This document shows, in pieces, positions 11,006-23,389 of a stretch of 64,000 nt of DNA; positions within the stretch are counted from its first letter, which is position 1; the number at the start of each line of letters is the position of its first letter. A model generated the notes under the pieces. It made no database searches and had not been told where the DNA came from. It saw only the letters and a list, made by a program, of their open reading frames with translations. This stretch comes from Lyophyllum atratum (taxonomy: Eukaryota > Basidiomycota > Agaricomycetes > Agaricales > Lyophyllaceae). Both the position numbers and the translations under genes were made by a program. The stretch is taken from contig JACGCN010000006.1 in NCBI GenBank assembly GCA_014905825.1, positions 930,001 through 994,000 on the forward strand, given 5' to 3'.

Positions 11006-14000
11006 ATGCGCCAGCCCCAGCCACCCACTGCATTTCCGTCTGGCCTACAGGCCATTGCTTCGAACGACATGAACGGGAATAGGCAGATCCATCGTCGGGT
11101 TTCACGTACTGACCTCGATTTTGAGCAAGCTCTACGTGCGGAAGGCACAGTGATGCTCAAAGAAGGCCTGGATGTCAACTCTCTAGGTGTGGACACCAGT
11201 CCGTCTCCGATGAACGCGAGTTTCGGCTCTCCCTCCCCCTCACGACAAATCACCCCTCGAAACAACCCGCCGTCGACGCCAACTGTTGTCCCACCCACCC
11301 CCTCTCCAGCCCCTGGACCTTCTTCCTCGAGGAATGGAGGGTCCTCTTCGCAGTCGTCCTCGTCACACGACGTATTTTACGATGCAGAGGATTCCACCGC
11401 AACTGAGCGTCAGACAAACCGCCGTTCTATGTATCGGTCTCCGGGCACGTCGAGTAGCCCTGATCTTGCAACGCTGCTGCGCAAGGCAAAGGAGAAAGGA
11501 GGGGTCGTCAGTGCTCATCATAAGAGGGAGAAAAGACGCGAGTCGCCACCCCCACCATTACCAGCTGATCGGCCCTCTAGTAGTGGTCGCCAACGATCAT
11601 CAACGGCGTATTCCTCAAATCCCTCGACTCCTCAGTCAACACCATTGTCGAAGGGAAAGCTCAAATCTCCCAAGACTGATACCGGTTCAGAATGGATTCT
11701 TCCAAGCCCTCGTTCAGCAAAGGACAATGGTACGACTAAAGTATGTATCATCTTGAGTATCAGATGGTCTATCATTAATTGTCAATAGCCGCCTAAGTCA
11801 TCCGTTAGAGCAAAGACGAGCGCCTTCTTGGGCAAGATGCTTGGACAGGGGGGTGGAGGAACATACCGGGAGCGATCTGTATGAAAATCATTCGATCTTT
11901 TGTTGGACTCACGCTGAAACTTGATCACCAACAGAAAACCGATGCAGCACCTGCAAACTCTTACCATGGATCCCCATCACTCTTCGACGCATTCACTCCT
12001 CCTGTGCCACCTATACCTGCGGAACACCAGCGCACCCCTGTTGGCTCACCCATAGCGGATGTCTTTAGCGTGCCCCAGCGTGCACCGATTACATCAAAGC
12101 CCTTGCCGCCTATAAGCCCCAGTATGCGAGAGATTGATGATGTAGACGAACGGTCCATGGTCTTTGTGGAGAGGACCGTCTCACACGACGAACCGGCCCC
12201 CAAAGTAGAATCCTTGAGCGCCGCAAGAGCCAGGAAACGGAGAAGCAGGAGTGTCGGTGATGCTGAGCTGAAGAAGGCAATGCTCATAACGTCAACCATG
12301 TCTCCACTTCCAGCAACTCCAGAGCGAAATAGCCATGCACCCCGCATCGAGGATACAACGCTGAACGGGATCCTAGACGACTTCAAAGGTGAACTCTCTC
12401 AACTAGACCCAGTTTACGGTTCTTTGGATCTTCAAGATCCATCTACTCCTGCACGGAAACTAGCTCTTCGATCGACGACTGACGGTCTCCTTTCACCTTC
12501 TTCTAATGTCCGCCCAGACATCAAGAAGTCTGCCTCGATGCCAACACCACCAGCAAGCCCCTTGCTAACCCTACAAATACCATCACCTCATCTTGATAAC
12601 TCACCAAAGAAGGACCAGAGAAATCCTCCGCCTTCCCCAATCGTCCCTCCCCGCAGCTCGTCCCTTCAAATGCCGCGATCAACTGAACGACCTGTCTCCA
12701 TAGGATCCCCACGCGGTGTAACGTCTAGACATGCTTCAAGCCCGCTGCGATCGAGAGCTGGGCCTCCCTTTAACCTGCCACCAAGCAGTGCCCGAGACAC
12801 TGCTCGGCTCCGCACGCTCCACCGTTCAACTGCGTCCAGCTCGGAACCTTCACTCATTCCTGATGAGAAGGATGCGCGCATCTGTGAGTACATCTGTCTT
12901 GATCAATTTGCTCAGCGTTAGTCACGGCCTTTAATACTTGGACGTTTCTAGTACCTGCTCGTAGAGGCTCACAGCAAGACCTTTCCGTGAATGACCTGGT
13001 GCTGAGGCGATTCTCATCTGCTGCTCAGTCGTCTACTGGCCTTGCGCCCATGCCTGCTGACGATACTGCTGCCGACATGGATGCTCGTGGACGGGAACTG
13101 GCTTCTCGATGCTGGAATGAAGACGAAGGATTCCTTGCCAAAGAAAAAATCGCAGAATGGCTTGGCGGACAGTAAGTTCTAATATTTCCCTTTGTAGCAG
13201 AACAACCTGACTTCGTTTTGCTGTAGCGGCCCCATCAACAAACTGGCCCTTCACCATTATATCAACTACTTAGATTTCTCTGGTTTGAGGCTGGATCTCG
13301 CTTTTCGGTGAGATTCACATTTTTGATATTCTAGTTGGTGCTCAAGAATTACAGACGCCTTTGCACTAAGCTTTATCTCAAGGGCGAGACACAACAAGTG
13401 GATCGGATCCTCGATGAATTTAGTCGACGTTACTGGGAATGTAACCCTGGAGGTGTTTATGGAAGCGCGAGTAAGAATTCGATTGATCGAGAGGATATTT
13501 TCACTGATATACTCCCATAAGACATCGTTCACGCTGTCTCATACTCCCTCCTCCTTCTCAACACTGATCTTCATGTTGCCGAACTAACAACGCGAATGTC
13601 TCGAAGTCAATTCGTGCGAAATACCCTAACCGCAGTTCAAATGCAGCTTCAACCTTCTCCTGCGACGGAACTTTCGGTGTCCGATCTTACCTACGACGAT
13701 TGCAGCAGCATCCGTGGTCCCGCCCACGATGGTACTGAACCTCGTACTCGCTCGAAACGTAGCGATAGTATCACGAGTTGGAACAGTGTGTCTCGAGAAG
13801 GCGTGATGTCACCACCGCTTGTGCAGAAAGAAGCAAATGGTAGCACACCTTCGGTGCAACTTTCCACTGTGCACGAACCCAGAACGAGTTTAAACCCAGT
13901 TTACGGTCGTGGCTGGGAAAACGACATGGAAACTCTGCTCAAAGTCAATTGTAGTCCCTTTTACCTAGCATGACGTCGTGCTGACCATATTCTCCCCTAG

Positions 14001-15768
14001 GAAATGTACAATGCGATTAAGAGCCAGCAGATCTTACAGCCCCTCAACAGCAGTGTCACTCGCTCTTCAGCCTCACTGAGTCCTGGTGGTGCTACGATGA
14101 TGCGAAACCGCAGTATACGTAGCCAACCTGATCGGTTGGCGACTCTAAAACGAGGCAGTATACGCGGGCTGCAGTCTATCCTTGGTGCTCAACAGGGCAT
14201 CAGCCCCTATAGCAGCAACAGCAGCATAGATGGCCGTGTAAGCCCATCGCCAAGCTTTGCGACATCGACGCATGAGGTGGGCTCAATTTCTTCCTGTCAC
14301 ACAATTGGGCTGACAAGCGTATCCACGAAGGCTATGTATGGCTCAAGTTCATCCTTTCTCACGCCTACCCTCGGATTTGCGTCGAATTTATCACATACCA
14401 TCATCCGTGAAGCCCAGGAAGATGACGATCGAAGTATACGTTCAGATGGGTCTACGTCCACTACGATCAGTATCACTGACGAAGAATTGGCTCTTCTTGG
14501 AGCTCCTTGGGCCAAGGAAGGAATGCTCTGTCGGAAACAATATTGGGAGGCCACAGGAAAGCGGGCCCGAGATAAGGCTTGGATGGACGTATTCGTCGTT
14601 ATTCAAAAGGGCGAATTGAATATGTTCACTTTTGGCGATCATTCCAGCGGTGGCAGCGGCACCTTCGGAGGTGGGAACTGGCTTGTGAGTCGTGTGTGCC
14701 GCTCTCGATTCGTCTGTTCTCATAAACGCCTCTAGGCGAATGCTGATTCCGTCGGGACCGTCCATCTTGCCCATTCCTTAGCTCACTCGCTACCACCGCC
14801 AGGATATAACCGGCAAAGACCTTATTGCATGGTTCTGACCATGGCCAATGGTGCCGTATATTTCTTCCAAGCCGGTACAGAGGAATTAGTGAACGAGTGG
14901 GTCTCGACATGCAACTATTGGGCAGCCCGCACGAGCAAGGAACCTCTTGCTGGAGGCGTTTCCAACATGGAATATGGTTGGAATCGTGTCGCTGACCCAT
15001 ATGACGCCGACCCATATCCTCATGGGCGTTCACAATCCGATGCGGAATCTGTCAAAGACTATACGGACAGTCTGAGCGTTAGAAGTGGGCGAAGTAGTCG
15101 CAGTCGATTTGGTGGCTGGAGGGATGGCTCGGCCACGGTTCGGGCGACTCAGTCGCCATGGGCTCAGAAGACATTGATCAACGATTGGAAGGCTCCTCTT
15201 CCTCCCACTGTGTCTAGTGTCCACGACGAAGAAACTCAATTTGATGCTCTCAAGAAACACGTTTCAGCCATGAAAAAGGACCTGGAGAGGCACAATGACT
15301 TCCGTGAACCCATGACGGCCTTGGTACGGATGCATTCCTTCTTTTATCTTCAGCTACTGATTATCTTGCGCAGTATCAACCCAGGACAGCCAACGCGATG
15401 AAAGCGCAAAGCAATTGGGAGAAGAAGTCTCAATGGCTGCTTACTGAGATTGTCAAATACGAATCTTATATCGAGTCCTTGCAAGCCGCGATGTCGCTAC
15501 GCCTCAAGAAGAGGGGCGAGAAAGGTCTGGCCACGGTTTCTCGACATTCAGCGAAGCTCCCTGACAAACTTCCACAGCGTTAGAAAGGGCCTTAAATGGA
15601 ACAGCTCCTTCAGACACGTCGTCGGTGGCTATGAAGGGCAAATGGACGGGCCCTGAAGAAGAAACTATCCGTGAGGAAGCTGAGCCGACTACACCAGGAC
15701 CTGGACAACAATTCACTGCCCAGCTCCATAGGAGAGAGATGGCAGATGGAGGAGAAACCGATAGTTAA
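11006..15768 (+). CDS. SYT1: Sec7-PH Arf guanine-nucleotide exchange factor (Syt1-like)
   Basis: Activates Arf GTPases at Golgi/endosomal membranes. Eleven exons: 11006-11740, 11789-11878, 11935-12883, 12952-13171, 13227-13307, 13355-13470, 13522-13943, 14001-14684, 14736-15323, 15374-15524, 15578-15768; 1408 residues. The first 630 residues are disordered and rich in Ser/Pro. The Sec7 domain lies at about 640-790, with the glutamic-finger region LYLKGETQQVDRILDEF and the helix VSYSLLLLNTDLHVAELTTR. A PH domain follows a long linker (about 1039-1180; WAKEGMLCRKQYWE, WMDVFVVIQKGELNMF). A coiled-coil-like segment near the C-terminus (HVSAMKKDLERHNDF, WLLTEIVKYESYIESLQ) is consistent with fungal Syt1 or metazoan PSD-type organisation. 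Naming as SYT1 rests on domain order. Confidence 0.88.
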
Positions 15769-15946
15769 GTTATATTTTCATGCTTCAACTTTTCCTACTC
15801 TTTTCTACATGGACCCATATGTATATGCGATTTCCTACCTTGCTTTTCATCCTATTCTTACCTTGGATTCGTGACTGGAATATCTAAAAGTTCTGGTAAA
15901 CTTCAACATGATACCCGTATAATATCTTATAAATGTCCTATTCTGA

Positions 15947-17770
15947 TCAACATGGTCCATACTTCGCCGCCGCAACATGTGCTGCCAAGCCACTAGCGCT
16001 TGTCTTCGGAGTGAAAATGGAACCGTCCTTATTTAGCAGGTCAGAATGGAATGTTGAATTAGTTTGTGGCTTTCCCCTTACCTGGTCTGGGGCATACCAG
16101 ACAGATCCAACATCACCATTGGCGTTCGTACCATAATGGAAAACTCCAGAACTCTGCGAACCAAGCCATCCACTGTACTTCGATGTGCGTGCTGGATCGT
16201 TGGCGTTGTCAAGATAAAATTGCAGGTGCTTAGTCCAAATGCCCTAGTTTCATAGGCATGTCGTGTCAGTCCATCAGCAGACAGGCACTCACGAGGAGCA
16301 TCCCAAGGCAGCCGGACTAACCTTGAATATTTGCTGACGGGGATGCATGAGACATACGTTTCACATTATCTGAACGAACATACCTGGTCTTGATTGCAGA
16401 CAGCCCCTCCGCGAACGGCATCGTCGCAAGATTCTCTGAGAATGTTGTTGGTGGAGAGTCGGGCAATTGTTGCATCAAGAGTAAGTTCCGCTTGCGTCAA
16501 GAGTGATTTATCACCAGTGGCAACAGAGAGAGCTGCCAATCCAGATGCGATTACTCCCTGAGACCATGCGAGGACTCGTATTCAAACATGGACTCGAGGA
16601 TTTTTCTGATTACTTACTTGATTGTAGGTCCAGGTAGTCTGCGTCCCGGGCTCAGTGTTGCTTCTTTTACGAGCTTAACCAGCATAGATGCGTACCTGAC
16701 CATTATTCTGGCAAGTGTTGGAGTTCAATCCGTCGTTCCACAAGTTAGCCGAGTTACGCATCCCTGAACCACTGACTTGATCCGTGAAATGAGTTCCTGT
16801 CTGGTACGAAGCATATGTGTAGACCTACGCCAAGTCCATGTCTGGGAAATTAGCGGGTAAGCAATCCGAACGCCATGAATTATATCTAAGTTCACCTTCT
16901 TCGCGTTGGCAAGATAATCCTGCCTTCCAAATCTCAAGTAACCTGATGCAGAAAGGAGGAGGAACAATTCGTTGGTGATCGCGTTCTTGTATGTGTGGGC
17001 AGTCGACCACCAGACTAGGTTATTATCAGCGTCTCCAAAATAGAGACGAAAAAGCATCCTGACCTCCTCCGCCACAGGTACCATCCCACTGACCGGCAAT
17101 GATATCGTAGATTTTGCTAGCGGAATTCTAGAAACCGGAATTATTGACTCTGTCACTCTTAGAGGAGAAGAGGCCTACGAGGTACGCGCTATTGTCTTTA
17201 CCGCGGCTTCCTTTATAATCCGCCATCTTCCACAACGCCAACACGATCCACTAGAAGAAAACAACATCAGTTTTACGTTCAAGCCGGCCAATGTTATTCA
17301 TGCATACCCCGGCATCATCATTGCTTCCGCCTAGGATGCTCTGCCAATTTGTGTTGCTGTTGAGGGCAGCTCTACCAATGAAAGAGGTATCGGCGACGGT
17401 TGAGAAGTCATCTGTCCCCGTTGCCAGCATCAAATTATGGAGGTCTTCGAGCGTGTTCTGTTCAAGTTTTATGTGGTGGCTAGGTGAGAATGATAGATAG
17501 GACTCACTGCATCAGTCCAAAGTGAACCACCATTATATTGACCAGTGCCGGCGTTGAAGTAGTGGTCCTGCAGCGTATGCGCTACGGACTGCAAAAAAGA
17601 AGTCCAATGGTATTGATCATCCCTAGTGACCCACTGATAGGACCTACTAAAGCAGTGTTCAAGGTGGCCTGGCATTGCCCTCTCTTCTCGAGGGGACCGG
17701 GATGGGCAACTACTGTTGACAAAATCGCCAACAGTCCAAGTACGGGTCTCAGGCTAGCAGAAATCAGCAT
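15947..17770 (-). CDS. secreted GH76 endo-alpha-1,6-mannanase-like protein
   Basis: Glycoside hydrolase family 76, acting on alpha-1,6-mannan of fungal walls or glycoproteins. Twelve exons: 17770-17648, 17588-17508, 17457-17308, 17250-17179, 17127-17064, 17014-16896, 16824-16696, 16638-16618, 16557-16384, 16333-16322, 16243-16082, 16027-15947; 395 residues. An N-terminal signal peptide (VLGLLAILSTVVAHPGPLEKR) includes a KR-type processing site. The paired catalytic aspartates are seen in GGSNDDAGW (about D115-D116). Other family blocks: IIAGQWDGTCGGGVWWSTAH, YKNAITNELFLLLSASGYL, WTYNQGVIASGLAAL. Exons of 21 nt (TTWTYNQ) and 12 nt (QIFK) are needed to keep conserved blocks in frame. No GPI-attachment tail is visible, unlike yeast Dcw1/Dfg5. 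The protein ends AAKYGPC. Confidence 0.92.
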
Positions 17771-18423
17771 CAAAAGCGGGAGATGATTCCAGAGGCCAGA
17801 AGTTGGACCGCGCCTTATAACGGATTGACTTCAGCTTCTAATTGCGATGCTAGGAACATAGCCCTAGTTACTCGCCCCGCGGGCGCGGGCAAGGTGACGA
17901 CATCAGGGGATCTGTTTTGAGCTACAATGTGATCCGTGATATCATGGTCGTCGTGGATCCACCTGTTGAAACAAGGCTCTGAAACTTCAGGCGACCTCCA
18001 TTGCACATGGTTCTAGCGCGCAGAGTATGGTGGTAGAACAGAGTAGACAGAGACATCTATGGGAATGATGATGGTAGGAGGGTCAGGCTGGTCGATTGAG
18101 TCGTCATATGATGATATCGAAGATGAGAATCCACATCAAAATCTTTATATTTCAGTATGGCATGTGCACCCTAGGTTTTTTTAGACCAGCACCGCACCAT
18201 GAAGATGTGTTCGCCATGCGACAAGGACGTAGAAGAGTTACAACAAGCGAGTCGGGCCTTTTAGAGACCGTGCGCATGGATTGGAATGTCGGCTGAGAGA
18301 AATGATACTCTCCATCCGTTCTGAAATGCTTTGAGAGTTTATGCAATGCCCACTGCGTTCGTGATATAGGCAACAGGAAAGATATGGTGTTGACAGTCGA
18401 ACGTTGAGGATGGGCTTACGTGA
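17771..18423. other. 5' flank of the GH76 gene up to a transposon
   Basis: Noncoding as far as I can tell: the promoter side of the minus-strand GH76 gene, ending at the target-site duplication of the DNA element. Confidence 0.5.
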
Positions 18424-18431
18424 AGTTTGCG

Positions 18432-19070
18432 AGGACCCCGGACTATCCCTTCAGAGGCCGTTGCCGGATCCAGACAAGATTTGGACTTTTTGGGCGTGAC
18501 AGCCATGTCCCAGTCCAGACAAAACCGAGAAAAATTGGCAAACAGTTAGGTCAGATTGTCCAGACATGATGAGGTTTCGGGCTCCCAGGTAAGGTCGCTG
18601 TCCAGACAAATTTGATCATCATGATGGCGAAGTGGAAGGAGCACCTAGGTTTTTTGAGTCTGTAGCGGGTTGCCAGGTTTCGATCCTGTGAGGAGTGTTT
18701 CTTTTCTGCAAGGGAAGAAGTTTGAAGGCCGTGACAAGGACGGGTAGGTAAGGGGTAATGTGCGTTTACGTCTAGTTTTCCTTCCAAAAATCATCTATGT
18801 GCTATTTACTCTCTTGTGAATAGTTTGTTATCATGACATAGGGCTGCCTGGTGGCTAGGCAGAAGTTTCTGGCCAAAATCGGGACTCTTGGAACGCGAAA
18901 TCACAAAATTCGGGGTCGCTGGAGGCTAAATCAGGTCGTCCAGACAAAACCGGAAAATTTGGCCTTAGGCCATGCGCAATCCAGACAAAAATGGCCAAAA
19001 TGTGTCCAGACAAAAATCTCAAAAATCAAGGGTTTTGGAAACGGCCTCTAAAGGGATAGTCCGGGGTCCT
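18432..19070. mobile_element. 639-bp non-autonomous DNA transposon with 8-bp target duplication
   Basis: Terminal inverted repeats of 31 bp (18432-18462 and 19040-19070) begin aggaccccggactatccct and differ at one position. The element is bounded by identical 8-mers agtttgcg at 18424-18431 and 19071-19078, a clean target-site duplication. Duplications of 8 bp are typical of hAT (and P) superfamily elements. No transposase frame is present. Seven copies of tccagaca, all on the plus strand, lie inside (18469, 18514, 18559, 18601, 18939, 18980, 19005). Superfamily assignment is by duplication length only. Confidence 0.85.
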
Positions 19071-19307
19071 AGTTTGCGTTGCAGATTTACGGGAAGCAAC
19101 AATTATAAACAACACGAGGTCCAAAAAAGGTCGACGTTATGCCTTGCGTCTCGGCGACGTCTGATGCTCCTCTTTACATTTGCAATGCTGCATTTCGAAC
19201 GACGCAGCTGTGATCAATTTTGTACTTCCACATTCAACGTTGTATTGATTAAGCACGGGTATTGGATTATTGTACATGGATTTCAATTTCCAGGAAGTTC
19301 GAAATGC

Positions 19308-20748
19308 CTATGCCGGGCTCCGAGGGCAATTAGACCCTTCAGAGGACGACATCTCTGTCGTTTTGCCGACAGGTATTGAGTTCGAGGAGGTAAGGCAGGG
19401 TGCGACAAATATCGACGTATTCCATATTGCAGGAATTGTCTTGAGGAATACAAATATCCAAAGAATGAGATCAAGAACTGCAAATTCTCTTGAGCGCCAC
19501 ATCACACAAATGAGGGATACAACTCACTGGACCATATGGCTCCGAAGTACTTGAAAAATGGGCTGTTGAGCACAACTCCGAGTTCCACCGAAAGAAGGCC
19601 AAAAACACCAGTTGGGAAAATAATGCCCCAGTAGGCGAGTGCGAAGGGTATAGTCTGCTTACGAACGACAGCGTAAACGGATATTAATGAGATCATCGCC
19701 CAGGCTATTCCCATGGACCAAAGAGTCCATGCAGCACAAAAACACGCGGAATACAGTAGTTGACCTGTTAAAGCAGCCGAGGGAAAGGTATCCCCTAGAT
19801 GCAATGGAAGGAGAACCGATAGATTTTGCCCATTGACAAGGAAGGAGAAACCTCCTTGGCCTAGAGGGCCAAGTGTAATGAAGGCAGAGAGGATAAGGGA
19901 GGTGTCGGGGGGACCATGTAGAACCAGGCGTGTGAGATATACCGTAAGGATCATAAGGGCAAGCGACAGTCCCATGATGAGTGCCGTGAATGAGACTCCC
20001 GTGGTGACAAGAGCGTGGTAAATCGAATGATTGAGCAAGGCTTTTGACAAGAGACCACCCGTGGATGACGCGACAATCAGGGTGACCATAGGAAGGACCC
20101 AAACGGACGCCATTTTGGATAGCGAGTGGTGGTGTGTTGTCATCCTAGCAACGAAGTTTAACATAAGCTTACACGAGGGAGGGACAACTTTTAGAACTCA
20201 CATAGCAAACAGCATCCCAAATGCACAGAGGAAGGAGATCGCCATATCTACCCACCAAAAGGCCCAGAGTGTATAAAGGAATCCTGTTCCAGCAAATGAC
20301 CACTGCTGATTTGCTGTGAGCGCACTGTTAATCAAAGTTGCGGCCCCCATGGGGAACGCCCCAACGAAGAGACTTTGTGCAGGGTGCGAGAGCATTTTTC
20401 GCCACATCTTTCAATATTGAGTTAAGCAAGATCATGGCGAAGGCGTGACGCAAGACGTACCTCTGGGAATAGCCAGTACCGCGCGACCGTCAATCCACAG
20501 AACAGCACAAACAGTGCCAAGTTCAAGAAGAAAAACATAAGGGAGATCACTTCAAGCGTCAAGGAGCCTGCGCCGAAAGGAAATCGCGATACGAGTGATG
20601 ATATAACTCCTGTTCCCATTATTACTGCGAACCATGCCGGCGTGAAATTGCTGTAGAGAGATAGGTTAGTATGTCAGAGCACAATAATCCATGCATATTT
20701 GGCTCACCGGATACACTCCTTGAGACTCTTCCGGCGGCGGGAGGGCAT
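19308..20748 (-). CDS. SSU1: SSU1-type sulfite efflux transporter, copy A
   Basis: Ten-helix transporter of the TDT (tellurite-resistance/dicarboxylate) family; the yeast homologue exports sulfite across the plasma membrane. Exons 20748-20708, 20650-20461, 20407-20202, 20144-19528, 19477-19308; 407 residues. Hallmarks: NFTPAWFAVIMGTGVISSL at the start, HPAQSLFVGAFPMGAATLIN, FWWVDMAISFLCAFGMLFAM, ASVWVLPMVTLIVASSTGG, and YWGIIFPTGVFGLLSVELG. The last helix and tail lie in a separate exon; without the intron at 19527-19478 the protein would stop early. It lies head-to-tail with a paralogue of nearly the same exon plan about 0.8 kb upstream. Confidence 0.92.
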
Positions 20749-21543
20749 GGCGAGGATATGGGAAGGAGAAAAGGAGACGGGTTATAAAAAATGTTCCTTT
20801 TGACCCATGACATATGACTCCGAAGGTCCATTCCGAATTGAACACTCTTCGGAATTCCACACGATTAGTGAGCGCGAAGGTGGTCAGAGCTGGTCAGAGC
20901 TTCGTGACTGCATATCGACATGCGACTGCGAGGTGCACGATATATTATGGACATACAGGATGCCGGCCCACACCAGGTGCCCTGGAGCCTGGGAGGGTCA
21001 AACACGGCGTTCAGAGCGGGGCAGATCGAAAATTTCCAAATCCGAATTGATTCCGCATTTGGAAAATTATGAGACATGGCATCGCGCGACCAACGACAAG
21101 TCGCGCAGAAGCACAACTTCGACTTGATGGCCCCGTTCCGGTCTGCACCTTCCCTTGACCATCGTACTAAACAACCAATTCCGGATTTGAGATGACAAAC
21201 TCGTCAGTCGATGTAACCAATAGCTATACTAGCATGATCTCATGCTTTTCTTGGGGCACGACTTGGCTCCAGAACACCATCCTGTCTATATGGCTGCTGA
21301 GGTCGACGATCAACGTAGTCCCGGCCTTTCCTCACTGCAGAGAGAGAAAAACACATGGTGTCAAAAGAGACATCTCTCTGAATGTGATGGTGGACGAGGG
21401 CCTCTCGTGCTTCTACAATCCCTTTGTTAAACCCCTCCCCTTGAATTCTTTTTCATGATTCGTAATGCTGTTTTAAGGTTGAGAGATAAAGCATCCATCA
21501 GCATTTGAACAGGGTTTGACCACCCAGGCATGCGAATGCCTTT
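20749..21543. other. spacer between the two SSU1 paralogues
   Basis: About 0.8 kb with no gene seen; contains the copy A promoter and the copy B 3' flank. Confidence 0.55.
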
Positions 21544-23105
21544 TTAACTTGTTACACTCGTAGCAGAACTTGGCAAAGGCTGATGATAGTCTGGCCTGGC
21601 TATAGCGTCATCGTCATCCATGGGCACCTCGAAAATTGTGCGGTCATAGACCAGGGCCAAGGTCCGGGTGGCAACAAATATCCAAACGATGAATGTGGCG
21701 ATGGCATATATAGCACCGAGGACGCGAAGGAATTTTGAGTCAAGTGTGACTGAAAGGTTGATAGTAAGGTTTGCGAAGACACCCTGGATTATGGCAAAGG
21801 TTACAAAATGATGTTGCAGAATACACTGAAGACATACATTTGGGAAAACTAATCCCCAGAAAGATAGCCCAAAGGGTACCCGAGTCTGGCGTAGAGTATC
21901 AACGATACCAAGCAATGCAAATACAATGGTCATCACCGCGAGTGACCACAGCAAAAATGCGACGCACACGCAAACGACATCAATAACTTCTCCTGCATTA
22001 ATGGATCGAAGGAAATCGGAACTACCATGGTCAAGAGGTAATAGAGCCTTGAAGTTCTGGCCAATGAGGAGGACCGCATAGCCTGACTGGGCAGTAGGAC
22101 CGAGCGGTAGGAAGACGGAAATAATGCTTTGCCCGGGAGGCAAGCCATAAGCAATCAATCGCAGAAGGTATATGGTAATGATCATGAGAGCAAGCGTTAG
22201 GCCGATGGTCACCATGAAAACTGCAACCGTAACTGTGATGAGAGCATGTAACGGAGAGTATTTTTGTAGAGCCAGGGCGAGTACTCCTCCGGACGACGCT
22301 GCAACGGTCAACGTTACAACAGGGAGCAGCCAGGCAGACGTCATTGCCTGCAAAGAGTGTTTATGGGTTGTCGTCCTGTTAGATAATCAGAAAAAACTGC
22401 AGACATCGCTAAGTATAGAATACCATACATTATATGCACCATTCCCCAGCAGCATACAAGGGATATCGCAACATCTACCCACCACACGGCCCAGATGAAA
22501 TAGAGAAACTGGGATCCACCAAACGCAAAATCCACGTTGATAACGTCGACGGCAACGTTAATCAGAGTCGTGACTCCCATAGGGAGACAGCCCGTATAAA
22601 GGCTTGAGTTAGGATCGCGCAGCATTGTAATCCAAGTATGGGGGTATGATGTATACCGCATAATCGTAATAGTCGTGAGGAGCACGAAGAGGATCAGGTT
22701 TAAGAAAAAGAAAGCCAAAGAGAGGGCGTTCATAGCCCGCGTCTGATGGCCATATGGGAAAGCAGAAAAGAGGATGCTGACCGCGCCGGTTGCTGTGGGG
22801 TAAGAGAGTTGTAAGGGTCGGGTTAAAAGATTTGTTGAGACACGACCACAATTGATAAAGCACAAATGCACTCATGCCATTGGAGAAGAAGGGAGTTTAG
22901 CAGATATGGATTGATATTCATAGGTGAACGTCAAATAAAATGCGAAAACTTACCCATGGTGGCAGCAAACCATTTCGGGGTGAATGTCCTGTTCAAACGA
23001 CCCGTATGTAAATTCGTACTCGACCCCACGAAATGGCACAACAACACACCGTATTATCTCTTGGGCAGTTGGGGGGAGCTTTCTATCATGGGCAGACGGT
23101 GGCAT
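21544..23105 (-). CDS. SSU1: SSU1-type sulfite efflux transporter, copy B
   Basis: Paralogue of copy A. Exons 23105-23050, 22988-22954, 22792-22429, 22375-21838, 21783-21544; 410 residues. It starts MPPSAHDRKLPPTAQEI, then TFTPKWFAATM and VSILFSAFPYGHQTRAMNAL; further family blocks are SSLYTGCLPMGVTTLINVAV, WLLPVVTLTVAASSGGVLAL and FGLSFWGLVFPN. The acidic tail contains EVPMDDDDAIARPDY. The first intron and the phase-2 intron before TTTHKHSLQAMTSAW sit at the same places as in copy A. Copy B has extra introns before GAVSIL and GVFANL and lacks copy A's intron before WRKML, so the duplication is not recent. The promoter is divergent with the next plus-strand gene, 284 bp away. Confidence 0.92.
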
Positions 23106-23389
23106 GGTCCTTGCTGTTTTTTTGGGGTATCGCCAGCAGTGTAGCGTCTGTACGTTGAAGCTCCAGATTTGGAAGACTCTCTAGGTGTTCGAATAGTGAT
23201 GTAAAAGATCCGTAATGGGTATATGCGTTCCGAGCACCAGCTCCAGAAGTCCCCAACCTTATTAGGTGGGTGCAGCGGGTGAGGAACGGACTCAGATCGT
23301 GACGGCTCAGAGGTTTCTTATAAACGACCCTGAGAAAGAGTGATCGAGCGCTCCATTCCACCTTCCACCCTCATATCTGGAATTCCGCC

